Assembly (NCBI RefSeq): GCF_015594545.1
Contig: NZ_JADIIO010000001.1
Location: 1,240,001-1,304,000 of the forward strand
Origin: Staphylococcus durrellii
GTDB lineage: Bacteria > Bacillota > Bacilli > Staphylococcales > Staphylococcaceae
DNA: 64,000 nt
Direction of reading: 5' to 3'
Part shown: piece after piece, positions 30,141 to 39,779 of the stretch
How positions within the stretch are numbered: position 1 is the stretch's first letter
Layout of the letters: each line of letters begins with the position of its first letter
Translations under genes and position numbers: made by a program
The notes under the pieces: model-generated
The model's database searches: none
Told to the model about the DNA's origin: nothing
Seen by the model: only the letters and a program-made list of their open reading frames with translations

Positions 30141-30704
30141 GTTCAACAGAATCAAACTAAATTATATTAGTTACCTGGATAAAAGTTAAATCAGTAGATT
30201 ACAATTAATCTACGTTAATTTAGCGATCTCTATTAATTTAAAATAGAGATCGCTATTTGCTATTGCATAAAAGAGTCCAGTAATATTTTGATCAATAAAA
30301 TTTATTAAATGATGGAAAATACATTTATTTTGAGCGACATTACTTGAATAGGGCATCTGATATATCTATATAATTGATATCTTTTGTCATAAGCTCTCGT
30401 ATTTAGCAAGAAGTATGTGATTTTAACTAGTTTAATAAAGATAAGGACATTTATTTTACATATTAGTAATACCTGCAACTAAGAAGCAAATACAAGTAGT
30501 GTAAATAAAAGTGGACATTATAGGTTACACATAAAAATAATTCTTTAAGATAATGAATCAATTATTACGGGACGTAAAGCAACTTCTGTGTGACATTTAT
30601 TCAAAGCGTTGTCGTAATTGTTTAAGCAAACAAGATAAGGTCAAGACTTTACTCTGATGCCACTCTCAAAGATTGTAAACCAATCATCATTTATTTAGTT
30701 AAAT
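30141..30704. other. 660-bp spacer after gcvPB (excluding flanking terminator)
   Basis: This holds a 7-bp stem at 30194-30213 (GTAGATT/AATCTAC) and a strong 14-bp stem at 30221-30234 with 30242-30255 (TAGCGATCTCTATT and complement). The second could act as a terminator for gcvPB although its T-run is poor. The remaining sequence is AT-rich with only short open frames lacking ribosome binding sites. I see no gene, tRNA or mobile-element remnant that I can support. Confidence 0.55.
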
Positions 30705-30744
30705 TAAAAAAAGAGACTGAGTTATCATTCAATATCTCAGTCTC
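30705..30744 (-). terminator. Terminator of the rhodanese gene
   Basis: GAGACTGAG (30713-30721) pairs with CTCAGTCTC (30736-30744); on the minus strand the stem is followed by eight U's. Confidence 0.88.
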
Positions 30745-30800
30745 GAATAAGGTATCATCATAATAATACCGCTAATCATTTAAATTTAACCATTATAGGT

Positions 30801-31187
30801 TTATTTTTTTGATTTTATTTTGCCTGTCCATTTTTTATAGCCGCCTTTAAGCATATAGACGTCAGTGAAGCCATTTTTCTTCAAGATTCTTGCTGCACGA
30901 TAACTTGCTATTCCATTTGCATCACAAAGGTAAATAGGCTGGTCTTTTCTTAAACCTTGAAATCTTTGTTTAAACATTGTAATAGGAATATTGCGAGCTC
31001 CAACAATGTGCCCATATTCGTAATCAACCTTTTCTCTTACATCAATGACTTGAGCTTTTCTTAATCCATCATGAAAATCATTTTGGGTTAATTCAGTAAC
31101 TGCTCTTTTATTGATTAATTGATTGATTAGCATATAAGCGATGATGATAATTATTAATGCTAAAGCTATAAACCAAAAGTTACTCAT
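30801..31187 (-). CDS. Membrane-anchored rhodanese-like protein
   Basis: This is a 128-residue protein with an N-terminal transmembrane segment (about residues 4-24) followed by a single rhodanese domain. The active-site loop contains cysteine in IYLCDANGIAS near residue 89, so sulfurtransferase activity is possible. YEYGHIVGARNIP and LKGGYKKW are typical rhodanese motifs. The physiological sulfur donor or acceptor is unknown. It is transcribed away from lipM; the same divergent pair (yqhL-lipM) occurs in B. subtilis, where lipM needs sulfur chemistry downstream, though a link is only suggestive. GGGAGG precedes the ATG on the minus strand. Confidence 0.9.
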   Translation of the reverse strand: MSNFWFIALALIIIIIAYMLINQLINKRAVTELTQNDFHDGLRKAQVIDVREKVDYEYGHIVGARNIPITMFKQRFQGLRKDQPIYLCDANGIASYRAARILKKNGFTDVYMLKGGYKKWTGKIKSKK

Positions 31188-31335
31188 CTTGCATCCTCCC
31201 TATTTTCTCGATAATATATATTATAAGACTGTTAGAACGATTTATCAAAAGATATTTTTTAAAAAATATTAAAGTTTTGTAACCGATATCATTAAACAGT
31301 TTCTATACTTTTAACATATGAATGGAGTTTTTTTA

Positions 31336-32166
31336 GTGACTGAAACATGGCATTTTATTAATACCGGTAGTAACGACCCATATTACAATATGGCAATGGA
31401 CGAGGCATTGTTAAATTTTGTATCAAGGGACGAAATTGATCCAGTAATAAGATTTTATACTTGGAATCCAGCTACACTTTCTGTTGGTTATTTCCAAAGG
31501 TTAACAAAAGAAATCGACATCGACAAGGTTGAAGAGAAAGGTTATGGATTGATTCGTCGTCAAACTGGTGGCAGAGGCGTATTACACGATAAAGAACTTA
31601 CGTATAGTGTTATTGTACCTGAGTCTCATCCAAGTATGCCATCGACTATTACTGAGGCATATAGAGTTATATCTGAAGGATTGCTAGAAGGTTTTAAACA
31701 GTTAGGATTCGATGCTTATTTTGCAATCCCTCGCTCTAAAGAGGAACGAGAAAAGCTAAAACAACCACGTAGCGCAGTTTGTTTCGATGCACCTAGTTGG
31801 TATGAACTAGTTGTAGAAGGCCGTAAAATTGCAGGAAGTGCACAAGTAAGACAAAAAGGAGTTATCCTACAACACGGTTCGTTATTACAAGATGTTAATA
31901 TCGACGACCTATTCGACATGTTTATCTTTAAAAATGACAGACTTAAAGATAAAATGAAGCAAGCTTTTGTCGATAAAGCAGTGGCTATCAATGATATTTC
32001 GGATAGACATATAACCATTGCAGAAATGGAAAAAGCATTTGAAAATGGATTTAAAAAAGGGTTAGACATCGACTTTAAACCTTTAAAGTTAACTGAAGAG
32101 CAACAAGATGAGGTTAATGAATTAATTAAAAAATATAAGTCAGACGAATGGAATTATCGTAAATAA
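31336..32166 (+). CDS. lipM: Octanoyltransferase LipM
   Basis: LipM moves octanoyl groups from acyl carrier protein to the lipoyl domain of GcvH, the first step of lipoate assembly in Gram-positive bacteria. The BPL/LplA fold is clear: [21 protein letters not shown], and the active-site cysteine C149 in [11 protein letters not shown], then the lysine in [15 protein letters not shown] at 31336 follows GGAG (31324-31327) and gives 276 residues; the upstream ATG at 31318 overlaps this site. Its products are used by the glycine cleavage and branched-chain keto acid dehydrogenase systems encoded in this window. Confidence 0.95.
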   Translation: MTETWHFINTGSNDPYYNMAMDEALLNFVSRDEIDPVIRFYTWNPATLSVGYFQRLTKEIDIDKVEEKGYGLIRRQTGGRGVLHDKELTYSVIVPESHPSMPSTITEAYRVISEGLLEGFKQLGFDAYFAIPRSKEEREKLKQPRSAVCFDAPSWYELVVEGRKIAGSAQVRQKGVILQHGSLLQDVNIDDLFDMFIFKNDRLKDKMKQAFVDKAVAINDISDRHITIAEMEKAFENGFKKGLDIDFKPLKLTEEQQDEVNELIKKYKSDEWNYRK

Positions 32167-32578
32167 ATCCTATTAAAGTGTCTAGGTTATATAAATAGCT
32201 CTGACTCATAACTAAACGTCAATTACTATCGAAATAATATAGAAATTGATGTTTATTTACGGAATTTTGTAACTTTTGAACTACTATTTAACTCATGTCT
32301 AGAATTCAATAGGATAAATCCAATGTTACATTTGTCTTAATTACTTTCCTTAACCGACATCCTAGGAATACTCAAAATAACTTTCATAAACTTGCGAGAA
32401 GTAATATACAATTTTATAAATAAGGTCCCTCGTTAACTTAGAGGCATTCATGAAATTATACGAATATATATTAATTTGTATAGTAAAAAACTATGATAAT
32501 CACATTTACATTTCATTGTGACACCGATGTATTATATTCAAAACATGCTCGCAATAAGGACGCAATTATTGAAATAAA
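32167..32578. other. Spacer between lipM and the small membrane protein gene
   Basis: This AT-rich spacer has no recognised gene. A 41-codon plus-strand frame at 32493-32618 lacks a ribosome binding site and runs through a hairpin, so I do not call it. I see no clear terminator for lipM here. Confidence 0.5.
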
Positions 32579-32616
32579 AGAAGCCCTTAAATGTTTTAAA
32601 ACATTTAAGGACTTCT
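32579..32616 (-). terminator. Terminator-like hairpin downstream of the small membrane protein gene
   Basis: A stem built on CCTTAAATGTTTT and its complement AAAACATTTAAGG, extended past one mismatch by AAG/CTT, is followed on the minus strand by CUUUUA. The orientation suits the minus-strand gene that ends at 32681. Confidence 0.65.
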
Positions 32617-32680
32617 AGTTAAAGATTTTTATCACAGTCTCCAATTTATAAACTAAATCCTAGATTTCTGTGCATAGAAA

Positions 32681-32902
32681 CTATTGATGTTTTCTATGTT
32701 GTCTTTTAGCTTTACGTACTGCTCTTTTATATTTTCTTTGGTCTTCAGTTAAGAAGAAGAAATAATATATAGTGTAAATAATAGCTACTATTATAGCTAA
32801 ACTTACGAGCATTTTAACAAAACCAAAAACAAAATCATCTAAATTCATAAATAGTCCAAATGCTGCAATAGCAATAACTATATAAAAAAGCACTCGATTC
32901 AT
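32681..32902 (-). CDS. Small membrane protein with basic tail
   Basis: This is a 73-residue protein I cannot name. It has two adjacent hydrophobic segments (about residues 5-22 and 30-50), a short loop with acidic residues between them, and a strongly basic tail (RKYKRAVRKAKRQHRKHQ) that should face the cytoplasm and could contact nucleic acid or phospholipid heads. GGGAGGGG before the ATG on the minus strand is a strong ribosome binding site. It lies 25 bases downstream of the lipoprotein gene, so the two are probably cotranscribed. Confidence 0.8.
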   Translation of the reverse strand: MNRVLFYIVIAIAAFGLFMNLDDFVFGFVKMLVSLAIIVAIIYTIYYFFFLTEDQRKYKRAVRKAKRQHRKHQ

Positions 32903-32927
32903 TTTACCCCTCCCAAAAATTAAACGG

Positions 32928-33509
32928 CTAATTACTACTTATATTAACATTTGAAAGAGAATGTTGTCCCTTTTGGGTTTTTTTCTTATCTTTCGTAGCA
33001 TAACCATCCTTAATAGTATCTAAAGCACTAGTAAGCTTTTTATTTAGATTTTTAATACTCTTATCAGTAGATTTATCTGAAGATGACATTTCGCTTTTAT
33101 CAATATTAGTTGAATAAGTAGTATACGCTTTATCAGCATCAGTAGCTACTTTTTCAATTTTTTCTTGAATCTTTTTATCACCTTTATTTTTGTTAATGTC
33201 ATCTTCAATATTTTTATAACTTTGTATAACTTCAGTCACATCATCATAATAATTTGAAGATGCTTTTAAATATGTTGCTTTATTTTTATTACTTTTCGCT
33301 TGTTTCACATTAGCCTTATCTTTTTTTAGAGAGCTAATTTTTTCATTTTGAGATGATATTTGTTGATTTAAATCTTGAATTTGTGATTTTAATTTATGAT
33401 TTTCATCATGTAATTTACTCGACTTTTTTTCTAATGGCGCTAAATTTTGACTGCCACATCCCGCCAATAATGATGTAGCTGCTATGATTGAAATGATTTT
33501 CTTTTTCAT
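32928..33509 (-). CDS. Coiled-coil lipoprotein
   Basis: This is a 193-residue secreted lipoprotein. The signal peptide MKKKIISIIAATS is followed by the lipobox LLAGC, with lipidation at C18. The mature part is highly charged. Residues about 28-75 have a heptad-like pattern (LEKKSSKLHDENHKLKSQ...) predicting a coiled coil, and the rest is lysine- and serine-rich. I recognise no catalytic domain. Such proteins occur at this locus in staphylococci but function is unknown. AGGAGAT precedes the ATG on the minus strand. It is divergent from the M24 peptidase gene and leads a likely two-gene unit with the small membrane protein. Confidence 0.85.
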   Translation of the reverse strand: MKKKIISIIAATSLLAGCGSQNLAPLEKKSSKLHDENHKLKSQIQDLNQQISSQNEKISSLKKDKANVKQAKSNKNKATYLKASSNYYDDVTEVIQSYKNIEDDINKNKGDKKIQEKIEKVATDADKAYTTYSTNIDKSEMSSSDKSTDKSIKNLNKKLTSALDTIKDGYATKDKKKTQKGQHSLSNVNISSN

Positions 33510-33612
33510 TTTTATCTCCTAGTTCAAAAACTATAATTATTATATGTATTTATGCTATCATTTTAATGTATAAAGAAACAATGTACAAATTTATTGAATA
33601 GGGGGCTGTTTC

Positions 33613-34671
33613 ATGCGTAGAACAAATCAATTAAATACATACATTCAGGAAAAACATTTAGATGGTGTTATTGTGCTCTCAGACTTTAATAGACGTTACC
33701 TATCTGGATTTACTGGCACTAGTGGTGCACTTATCATTACACAAGATCATCAATACTTACTTACAGATTTTAGATATATCGAACAAGCAACAAGGCAAGC
33801 ACCTCAATTTGAAATCATCGAACAAAAAGATAGTTTAATTGAAGAAATCAAGCAACAACTAAGTAATTTAGGTTTAGAAAATGTAGGATTCGAAGGTAAT
33901 TTAGTAAGTTATGATACGTATTTACAATTAAGTAAATCTAACATAAGTCTTATTAGTATCAGTGGAGCCATTGAAAAAATCAGAGAAGTTAAAGACGAAG
34001 ATGAAATAGCTATAATACAAAAAGCTGCTGAAATAGTGGATAAAACATATGAATATGTGCTATCCATTGCTAAAAGTGGCATGACTGAGCAGGAATTAAA
34101 AGCAAAATTAGAAAGTAAAATGCTAGAACTTGGTGCTGAAGGTACTTCATTCGATACAATCGTCGCATCTGGCCACCGTGGCGCATTACCACATGGTGTA
34201 GCTAGTGAAAAAGTAATTGAGCAAGGAGAGTTAATCACTCTAGATTTTGGTGCTTATTACAAAGGTTATTCTTCAGATATTACTCGTACATTTGCTATCG
34301 GTGAACCAGATAAAAAACTCAAAGAAATTTATCAAATCGTATTAACTGCTAACGAACAAAGTATCGAGGCAGCAAAAGCGGGTATAACTGGTAAAGCATT
34401 GGATGCCGTAGCTAGAGATTACATAACCGAACAAGGATATGGTGAAGCGTTCGGTCATTCTTTAGGTCATGGTATTGGTTTAGACGTTCATGAAGGTCCG
34501 GCATTATCTAAAAAATCTGAAAGCCTATTGCAACAAAACAATTGTGTTACAATTGAGCCGGGCATTTATATAGATGGTTTAGGTGGAGTTAGAATCGAAG
34601 ATGACATTTTAATAACAGAAAATGGTTGTGAACTCTTTACTAAATGCACAAAAGACCTTATTATTTTATAG
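33613..34671 (+). CDS. M24-family Xaa-Pro peptidase (YqhT/PepP-like)
   Basis: This metallopeptidase cleaves peptides at Xaa-Pro bonds, probably recycling proline peptides in the cytoplasm. The N-terminal creatinase-like domain spans about residues 1-120; the C-terminal pita-bread domain has the metal ligands in LDFGAYYKGYSSDITRTF (two Asp), HSLGHGIGLDVHEGP (His), and IEPGIYI and VRIEDDI (Glu). The 352-residue length is normal. Dipeptidase (PepQ) and aminopeptidase (PepP) names are both used for this family, so I give no symbol. efp follows 28 bases later, the conserved Bacillales pairing. Confidence 0.92.
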   Translation: MRRTNQLNTYIQEKHLDGVIVLSDFNRRYLSGFTGTSGALIITQDHQYLLTDFRYIEQATRQAPQFEIIEQKDSLIEEIKQQLSNLGLENVGFEGNLVSYDTYLQLSKSNISLISISGAIEKIREVKDEDEIAIIQKAAEIVDKTYEYVLSIAKSGMTEQELKAKLESKMLELGAEGTSFDTIVASGHRGALPHGVASEKVIEQGELITLDFGAYYKGYSSDITRTFAIGEPDKKLKEIYQIVLTANEQSIEAAKAGITGKALDAVARDYITEQGYGEAFGHSLGHGIGLDVHEGPALSKKSESLLQQNNCVTIEPGIYIDGLGGVRIEDDILITENGCELFTKCTKDLIIL

Positions 34672-34699
34672 AAGAGCGTAAAGTTGAGGAGGAAACTGA

Positions 34700-35257
34700 A
34701 TGATTTCGGTTAATGATTTTAAAACAGGTTTAACAATATCAGTAGATAACGGTATCTGGAAGGTTATTGATTTCCAACACGTAAAACCAGGCAAAGGTTC
34801 TGCATTCGTACGTTCAAAACTACGTAACTTAAGAACTGGAGCTATCCAAGAAAAAACATTCCGTGCTGGTGAAAAAGTAGAACAGGCCATGATTGAAAAT
34901 CGTCGTATGCAATATTTATATGCTGATGGAGACATGCACGTATTCATGGATAATGAAACTTTTGAACAAACAGAATTACCTGCTGATTATTTGGCTGATG
35001 AATTAAAATATTTAAAAGCGAACATGGAAGTTCAAATTCAAAGCTATGAAGGCGAAACTATTGGTGTAGAATTACCTAAAACTGTAGAGTTACAAGTGAC
35101 AGAAACTGAACCAGGTATCAAAGGTGATACTGCAACAGGCGCAACTAAATCAGCGACTGTTGAAACAGGTTACACTTTAAATGTCCCTTTATTTGTTAAT
35201 GAGGGCGATGTGCTTGTAATTAATACAGGTGATGGTAGTTACATCTCAAGAGCATAA
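34700..35257 (+). CDS. efp: Translation elongation factor P
   Basis: EF-P relieves ribosome stalling at polyproline sequences. The 185-residue, three-domain protein has K32 at the tip of the domain I loop ([10 protein letters not shown]), the site modified in B. subtilis with 5-aminopentanol; modification here is inference. The C-terminal [16 protein letters not shown] stretch is the family signature. GAGGAGGAAA is immediately upstream. It lies after the M24 peptidase, itself proline-linked, and ends at a terminator. Confidence 0.97.
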   Translation: MISVNDFKTGLTISVDNGIWKVIDFQHVKPGKGSAFVRSKLRNLRTGAIQEKTFRAGEKVEQAMIENRRMQYLYADGDMHVFMDNETFEQTELPADYLADELKYLKANMEVQIQSYEGETIGVELPKTVELQVTETEPGIKGDTATGATKSATVETGYTLNVPLFVNEGDVLVINTGDGSYISRA

Positions 35258-35280
35258 AACGCTACTTAATATAATATTTA

Positions 35281-35320
35281 AACCTTTCCAATCGTAATTT
35301 GAAGGTTGGAAAGGTTTTAT
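35281..35320 (+). terminator. Terminator after efp
   Basis: AACCTTTCCAA (35281-35291) pairs with TTGGAAAGGTT (35306-35316), followed by a T-rich tract. Confidence 0.88.
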
Positions 35321-35395
35321 TTTGTAAAAAAATAGAGACACATCATTTAAAAGTGGTAAAATTACTTTAAAATACTATTCTGTACTTATATATAC

Positions 35396-35424
35396 TTGAA
35401 TTGATATTTTCACTCGAGTAAAAT
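35396..35424 (+). promoter_or_regulatory. Promoter of accB-accC
   Basis: TTGAAT (35396-35401) and TAAAAT (35419-35424) are separated by exactly 17 bases, about 40 bases before the accB ATG. Confidence 0.7.
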
Positions 35425-35463
35425 AAACGAGGTAGATGAAAACATTCTGAAGGAGTTATTTTT

Positions 35464-35931
35464 ATGAATTTTAAAGAGATAAAGGAATTAATAGAAATTT
35501 TAGATCAATCGAGTCTAACTGAAATTAACATTGAAGATAAAGGCAACGTAGTCAATTTAAAAAAAGAAAAAGAAACTGAAATTATTACTCCACAAATATC
35601 ACAACAACCTATGCAACAAGTAGCTCATCAACAAGAACTAGCTACTGCTCCAGTTGTAAATAATGCTGATAATACTGCCGGCGCTGCAGAAATTAGTGGT
35701 AAAACAATAAACGCACCTATGGTTGGTACTTTTTATAAATCACCATCGCCAGAAGAAAGCGCATATGTGCAAGTTGGTGACTCTGTATCGAACGACACAA
35801 CTGTATGTATTTTAGAAGCTATGAAATTATTTAATGAGATCCAAGCCGAAGTTACCGGGGAAATTGTTGAAATACTAGTAGAAGACGGTCAAATGGTAGA
35901 GTATGGCCAACCGTTATTTAAGGTGAAATAA
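35464..35931 (+). CDS. accB: Biotin carboxyl carrier protein of acetyl-CoA carboxylase
   Basis: BCCP carries biotin in malonyl-CoA synthesis, the first step of fatty acid formation. The C-terminal biotinyl domain has the acceptor lysine K121 in EAMKLFN. A glutamine- and alanine-rich linker (about residues 45-75) joins it to a short N-terminal segment. The 155-residue length is normal. AAGGAG precedes the ATG. Its stop overlaps the accC start (TAATG), so the subunits are coupled. The carboxyltransferase subunits accA and accD are elsewhere. Confidence 0.96.
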   Translation: MNFKEIKELIEILDQSSLTEINIEDKGNVVNLKKEKETEIITPQISQQPMQQVAHQQELATAPVVNNADNTAGAAEISGKTINAPMVGTFYKSPSPEESAYVQVGDSVSNDTTVCILEAMKLFNEIQAEVTGEIVEILVEDGQMVEYGQPLFKVK

Positions 35932-37292
35932 TGAAGAAAATATTAATAGCTAACCGCGGAGAAATTGCTGTTCGCATAATCCGTGCATGCCACGAATTAG
36001 GATTACAAACAGTAGCTATTTATTCTGAAGGGGATAAAGATGCATTACATACTCAAATTGCTGATGAAGCATACTGTGTTGGTCCTACCCAATCTAAAGA
36101 TTCATATTTAAACATACCCAATATTCTTTCTATCGCAACTTCAACTGGTTGTGATGGCGTACATCCCGGTTACGGTTTCTTAGCTGAAAATGGAGATTTT
36201 GCTGAGTTATGTGAAGCTTGTCAATTACAATTTATTGGACCAAGTTATGAATCTATTCAAAAAATGGGTATCAAAGACATCGCTAAAGAAGAAATGAAAA
36301 AAGCAGAGGTACCTGTCGTTCCAGGTAGTGAAGGACTTATTAAATCTATCGACGATGCCAAAAAAATCGCTACAGACATTGGTTATCCAGTAATCATTAA
36401 AGCTACTGCTGGTGGTGGTGGTAAAGGGATACGTGTAGCACGAGACGAGAAAGAATTGGAAAATGGCTACAAAATGACGCAACAAGAAGCAGAAACTGCA
36501 TTTGGTAATGGCGGACTCTACCTAGAAAAATTCATAGAAAACTTTAGACATATCGAAATTCAAATTATAGGCGATAAATTTGGCAATGTTATACACTTAG
36601 GCGAAAGAGACTGTACAATTCAACGGCGTATGCAAAAATTAGTTGAAGAAGCACCATCACCCATATTATCAGATGATAAACGTAAAGAAATGGGTAATGC
36701 GGCAGTTCGAGCAGCTAAAGCAGTTAACTATGAAAATGCAGGTACTATAGAATTTATTTTCGATTTAGATTCAAATAATTTCTACTTTATGGAAATGAAT
36801 ACACGTATTCAAGTAGAACATCCTGTAACTGAAATGGTAACTGGCATCGACTTAGTTAAATTACAATTAAAAGTAGCGATGGGTGAAGAAATTCCATTCA
36901 AACAAAATGATGTGACTATTAACGGACATGCTATGGAATTTAGAATCAATGCTGAAAATCCTTATAAAAATTTCATGCCATCTCCGGGGAAAATAACTCA
37001 GTATTTAACACCTGGTGGCTTTGGGATTCGTATTGAATCGGCTTGTTATACAAATTATACAATCCCACCATATTATGATTCTATGGTAGCAAAACTTATT
37101 GTACATCAACCTACAAGAGAAGAAACAATAATGAGCGCCATTCGAGCTTTAGAAGAATTTGTTGTGTTAGGTATCGATACAACTATTCCATTCCATATTC
37201 GTTTATTAAATAACGATATATTCAGAAGTGGCGAATTTAACACTAAATTTTTAGAAGAACATAATATCATGGATACAGATGAATCTAATTAG
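35931..37292 (+). CDS. accC: Acetyl-CoA carboxylase, biotin carboxylase subunit
   Basis: AccC carboxylates the biotin on BCCP using ATP and bicarbonate. The 453-residue ATP-grasp enzyme has the opening ILIANRGEIAVRIIRACHELG, VHPGYGFLAEN, the glycine-rich loop KATAGGGGKGIR near residue 160, and the catalytic HLGERDCTIQRR and MNTRIQVEHPVTEM segments near residues 225 and 286. It follows accB with a one-base overlap and precedes an Asp23-family gene by 11 bases, as in B. subtilis accB-accC-yqhY. Confidence 0.97.
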   Translation: MKKILIANRGEIAVRIIRACHELGLQTVAIYSEGDKDALHTQIADEAYCVGPTQSKDSYLNIPNILSIATSTGCDGVHPGYGFLAENGDFAELCEACQLQFIGPSYESIQKMGIKDIAKEEMKKAEVPVVPGSEGLIKSIDDAKKIATDIGYPVIIKATAGGGGKGIRVARDEKELENGYKMTQQEAETAFGNGGLYLEKFIENFRHIEIQIIGDKFGNVIHLGERDCTIQRRMQKLVEEAPSPILSDDKRKEMGNAAVRAAKAVNYENAGTIEFIFDLDSNNFYFMEMNTRIQVEHPVTEMVTGIDLVKLQLKVAMGEEIPFKQNDVTINGHAMEFRINAENPYKNFMPSPGKITQYLTPGGFGIRIESACYTNYTIPPYYDSMVAKLIVHQPTREETIMSAIRALEEFVVLGIDTTIPFHIRLLNNDIFRSGEFNTKFLEEHNIMDTDESN

Positions 37293-37303
37293 GAGGTCTG
37301 TAT

Positions 37304-37681
37304 ATGGTGAAAATTTCGGAACAAGCTCAAACAAACTTGGGTGAAATAGAAATTTCAACTGAAGTCATTACAAGAATAGTGAGCATCGCGACATCACAAA
37401 TCGATGGATTGCATGGTCATTTTAAAGAGCTAAAACATGCTGATTTTGATGAAATTACTCAAAGGCAATTAAATAAAGGCTTACGTGTTAACATTGAAGA
37501 TAACTTTATTTATATCGATATCTACTGCGCCTTTGAACACGGAGCAAATATTGCAGAAACAGCAAAAAATATTCAGCAATCAGTATATAACTTATTACAA
37601 ACATTAATTTCTATTGAACCTAAACAAATAAATATACACATTTCACATATTGCGACTGAGCATGTGAATAATACTAAATAA
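37304..37681 (+). CDS. Asp23/Gls24 family envelope stress protein (YqhY-like)
   Basis: This is a 125-residue Asp23-domain protein. The conserved motif pattern is ISTEVITRIVSIATSQIDGLHG near the start and a C-terminal VNIHI-type strand (QINIHISHIATEH). In B. subtilis the orthologue yqhY is cotranscribed with accBC and its loss disturbs fatty acid synthesis control, so a regulatory link to acetyl-CoA carboxylase is likely but inferred from family and position. GGAGG is just before the ATG. It has no membrane segment. It is distinct from the Asp23 stress operon elsewhere in staphylococci. Confidence 0.9.
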   Translation: MVKISEQAQTNLGEIEISTEVITRIVSIATSQIDGLHGHFKELKHADFDEITQRQLNKGLRVNIEDNFIYIDIYCAFEHGANIAETAKNIQQSVYNLLQTLISIEPKQINIHISHIATEHVNNTK

Positions 37682-37702
37682 TAGTTTATAGTTAAATAAA
37701 GT

Positions 37703-37763
37703 TAAGTCTGGTTTGCAACATTAAATTATGCGCGTTAATTTATATTCTTTCCAGACTTCTTTC
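37703..37763 (+). terminator. Possible terminator after the accB-accC-yqhY group
   Basis: AAGTCTGG (37704-37711) pairs with CCAGACTT (37751-37758) across a long loop, followed by CTTTCTT. The T-run is weak. Confidence 0.4.
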
Positions 37764-37805
37764 TTGATATTAACTTATACTTTAACTTGACTTAAGGAGC
37801 TTAAC

Positions 37806-38192
37806 ATGAGTAGAAAAGAATCAAGAATGCAAGCCTTCCAAACGTTATTTCAAATAGAAATCAAAGACAATTCGTTATCCATAGAAGAAGCGATTAATTT
37901 TATTAAAGATGAAAATGAAGATTTAGATTTTGAATTTATACATTGGTTAGTTACAGGTGTTAAAGACCATGAACCAGTATTAGATGATAAAATCCAACCA
38001 TATTTAAAAGAGTGGACGATAGATAGATTATTAAAAACTGATCGCATCATTTTAAGAATGGCAACTTTTGAACTACTAAATAGCTCGACGCCTCAGAAAG
38101 TTGTAATAAACGAGGCAGTCGAATTAACAAAACAATTTAGCGATGACGACCATTATAAATTTATTAATGGCGTGTTAAGCAATATTGAATAG
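37806..38192 (+). CDS. nusB: Transcription antitermination factor NusB
   Basis: NusB binds boxA RNA with NusE in rRNA antitermination. The 128-residue all-helical protein has the opening [15 protein letters not shown], the central [21 protein letters not shown] and the C-terminal [10 protein letters not shown], all family hallmarks. AAGGAG precedes the ATG. It lies between the accBC group and xseA, the standard Bacillales order, with 14 bases to xseA. Confidence 0.95.
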   Translation: MSRKESRMQAFQTLFQIEIKDNSLSIEEAINFIKDENEDLDFEFIHWLVTGVKDHEPVLDDKIQPYLKEWTIDRLLKTDRIILRMATFELLNSSTPQKVVINEAVELTKQFSDDDHYKFINGVLSNIE

Positions 38193-38206
38193 AAGAGTGA
38201 TAAAAT

Positions 38207-39547
38207 ATGGCCGATTATTTAAGTGTTTCTGCATTAACTAAGTATATAAAATATAAATTTGATCAAGATCCACACCTTCAGTCTGTTCTAATTAAGGGTG
38301 AATTGTCTAACTTCAAAAAACATTCAAGTGGTCACATGTACTTTAATGTTAAAGATAAAAATAGCGTGATTAATGCCATGATGTTTAAAGGTGCTGCGAA
38401 TAATTTAGATTTTGAGCCTAAAGAAGGTGACGAAGTTCTTATTGAAGCTAGAGTCTCTGTTTATGAAAGAAGAGGCAACTATCAAATATATGTAAATAAA
38501 ATGCAAATTGATGGCATAGGAAATCTTTATCAAAAATTAGAAGCACTTAAGAAAAAATTAACTCAAGCAGGTTATTTTAACCAAGCGCATAAAAAGACAA
38601 TTCCTAAGTTTCCTAAAAAAATAGCAGTTTTAACTGCAGGTACTGGCGCTGCTATAAGAGATATCCATTCTACTATTAATAGTCGTTATCCACTTGTAGA
38701 ACAAGTACAAATTAATACTTTAGTTCAAGGTGAACAAGCGAAGCATGATATTATAGAAAAATTGCAATATGCAGATACACTTGGGGTAGACACCATTATT
38801 ATCGGTCGTGGTGGTGGTTCCATTGAAGATTTATGGAATTTCAATGAAGAAGAAGTAATTAAAACAATCTTTGACTGCAAGACACCTATTATTTCTGCTG
38901 TGGGGCATGAAACTGATTTTACTTTAAGTGATTTCGTTGCAGATGTAAGAGCTGCAACCCCAACACAAGCTGCTGTTATTGCTACGCCTGATCAACAAGA
39001 ATTGTATCAACAAATTACACAGGTTAAACTATTTTTAACACGCAATATTAATCAGTATATTCAACAACAACGCAAGCATTTAGATCATATATCTTCATAC
39101 TATAAATTTAAAACACCTTCGTTATTATACGATCAACAAATTCAAAAAAGAGATGACTTAGAAAAACAACTAAACACTTCAATCGTGATGTTAATTAATC
39201 GTTCTCGACAGCGCTTACAATTACTCGACAGTAAGTTTAATTTAAGAAAATTTAAACAAGACATTAATAGATTTCAAAAAGTTAACACTCAAAAAGAACT
39301 AGAATTAATTAAAACGTTAAAAAATAGTATAAGTTTGAGGCAACATAACCTTGCTAGTAAACTAGAAAGCTTAAACACATTAAGTCCCACTAATACTATG
39401 TTAAGAGGATATACAATAGTTAATAAAGAACAACATGTAATTACAAGTACTAAAGATTTATCTGAGAATGATAACATCGTCTTAACGATGAAAGATGGTA
39501 CTGTTGATGCAAAAGTACAGAAAGTTAGGTGCAAAGATGACGAATAA
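38207..39547 (+). CDS. xseA: Exodeoxyribonuclease VII large subunit
   Basis: This is the catalytic subunit of exonuclease VII, which degrades single-stranded DNA from both ends in repair. The N-terminal OB domain (about residues 1-100) is followed by the core with [13 protein letters not shown] and the [40 protein letters not shown] segments, then a long coiled-coil region (about 270-400). The 446-residue length is typical. Its stop overlaps the xseB start by 11 bases. Confidence 0.96.
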   Translation: MADYLSVSALTKYIKYKFDQDPHLQSVLIKGELSNFKKHSSGHMYFNVKDKNSVINAMMFKGAANNLDFEPKEGDEVLIEARVSVYERRGNYQIYVNKMQIDGIGNLYQKLEALKKKLTQAGYFNQAHKKTIPKFPKKIAVLTAGTGAAIRDIHSTINSRYPLVEQVQINTLVQGEQAKHDIIEKLQYADTLGVDTIIIGRGGGSIEDLWNFNEEEVIKTIFDCKTPIISAVGHETDFTLSDFVADVRAATPTQAAVIATPDQQELYQQITQVKLFLTRNINQYIQQQRKHLDHISSYYKFKTPSLLYDQQIQKRDDLEKQLNTSIVMLINRSRQRLQLLDSKFNLRKFKQDINRFQKVNTQKELELIKTLKNSISLRQHNLASKLESLNTLSPTNTMLRGYTIVNKEQHVITSTKDLSENDNIVLTMKDGTVDAKVQKVRCKDDE

Positions 39548-39779
39548 AAAACAAAGTTTTGAAGAAATGATGGAAGAACTTGAATCAATCGTTCAAAAAT
39601 TAGATAATGAGAACGTTTCTCTAGAAGAATCTTTAGATTTATATCAACGCGGAATGAAGTTATCTGCTTCCTGTGAAGAGACATTAAAAAATGCAGAAAC
39701 AAAAGTTAATGAATTAATCAAAGAAGAAGAAAAAGAAGATACGAAAAAGGATCAAACAAATGAAAAAGTTGATGAATAA
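39537..39779 (+). CDS. xseB: Exodeoxyribonuclease VII small subunit
   Basis: This 80-residue helical subunit binds the XseA coiled coil several times per complex. The signature [17 protein letters not shown] and the [15 protein letters not shown] segment are diagnostic. The ATG at 39537 follows AGGTG inside xseA; upstream in-frame codons belong to the overlap. A lysine- and glutamate-rich tail closes the protein. It overlaps ispA by 20 bases, giving a tightly coupled xseA-xseB-ispA unit. Confidence 0.94.
   Translation: MTNKKQSFEEMMEELESIVQKLDNENVSLEESLDLYQRGMKLSASCEETLKNAETKVNELIKEEEKEDTKKDQTNEKVDE

Noticed and set aside
30553..30657. 34-codon plus-strand frame with three cysteines after gcvPB
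   Set aside because: No ribosome binding site or promoter, and nothing recognisable; short frames like this arise by chance in such spacers.
32493..32618. 41-codon plus-strand frame after lipM
   Set aside because: No ribosome binding site, and its end lies inside a terminator hairpin that fits the minus-strand neighbour.
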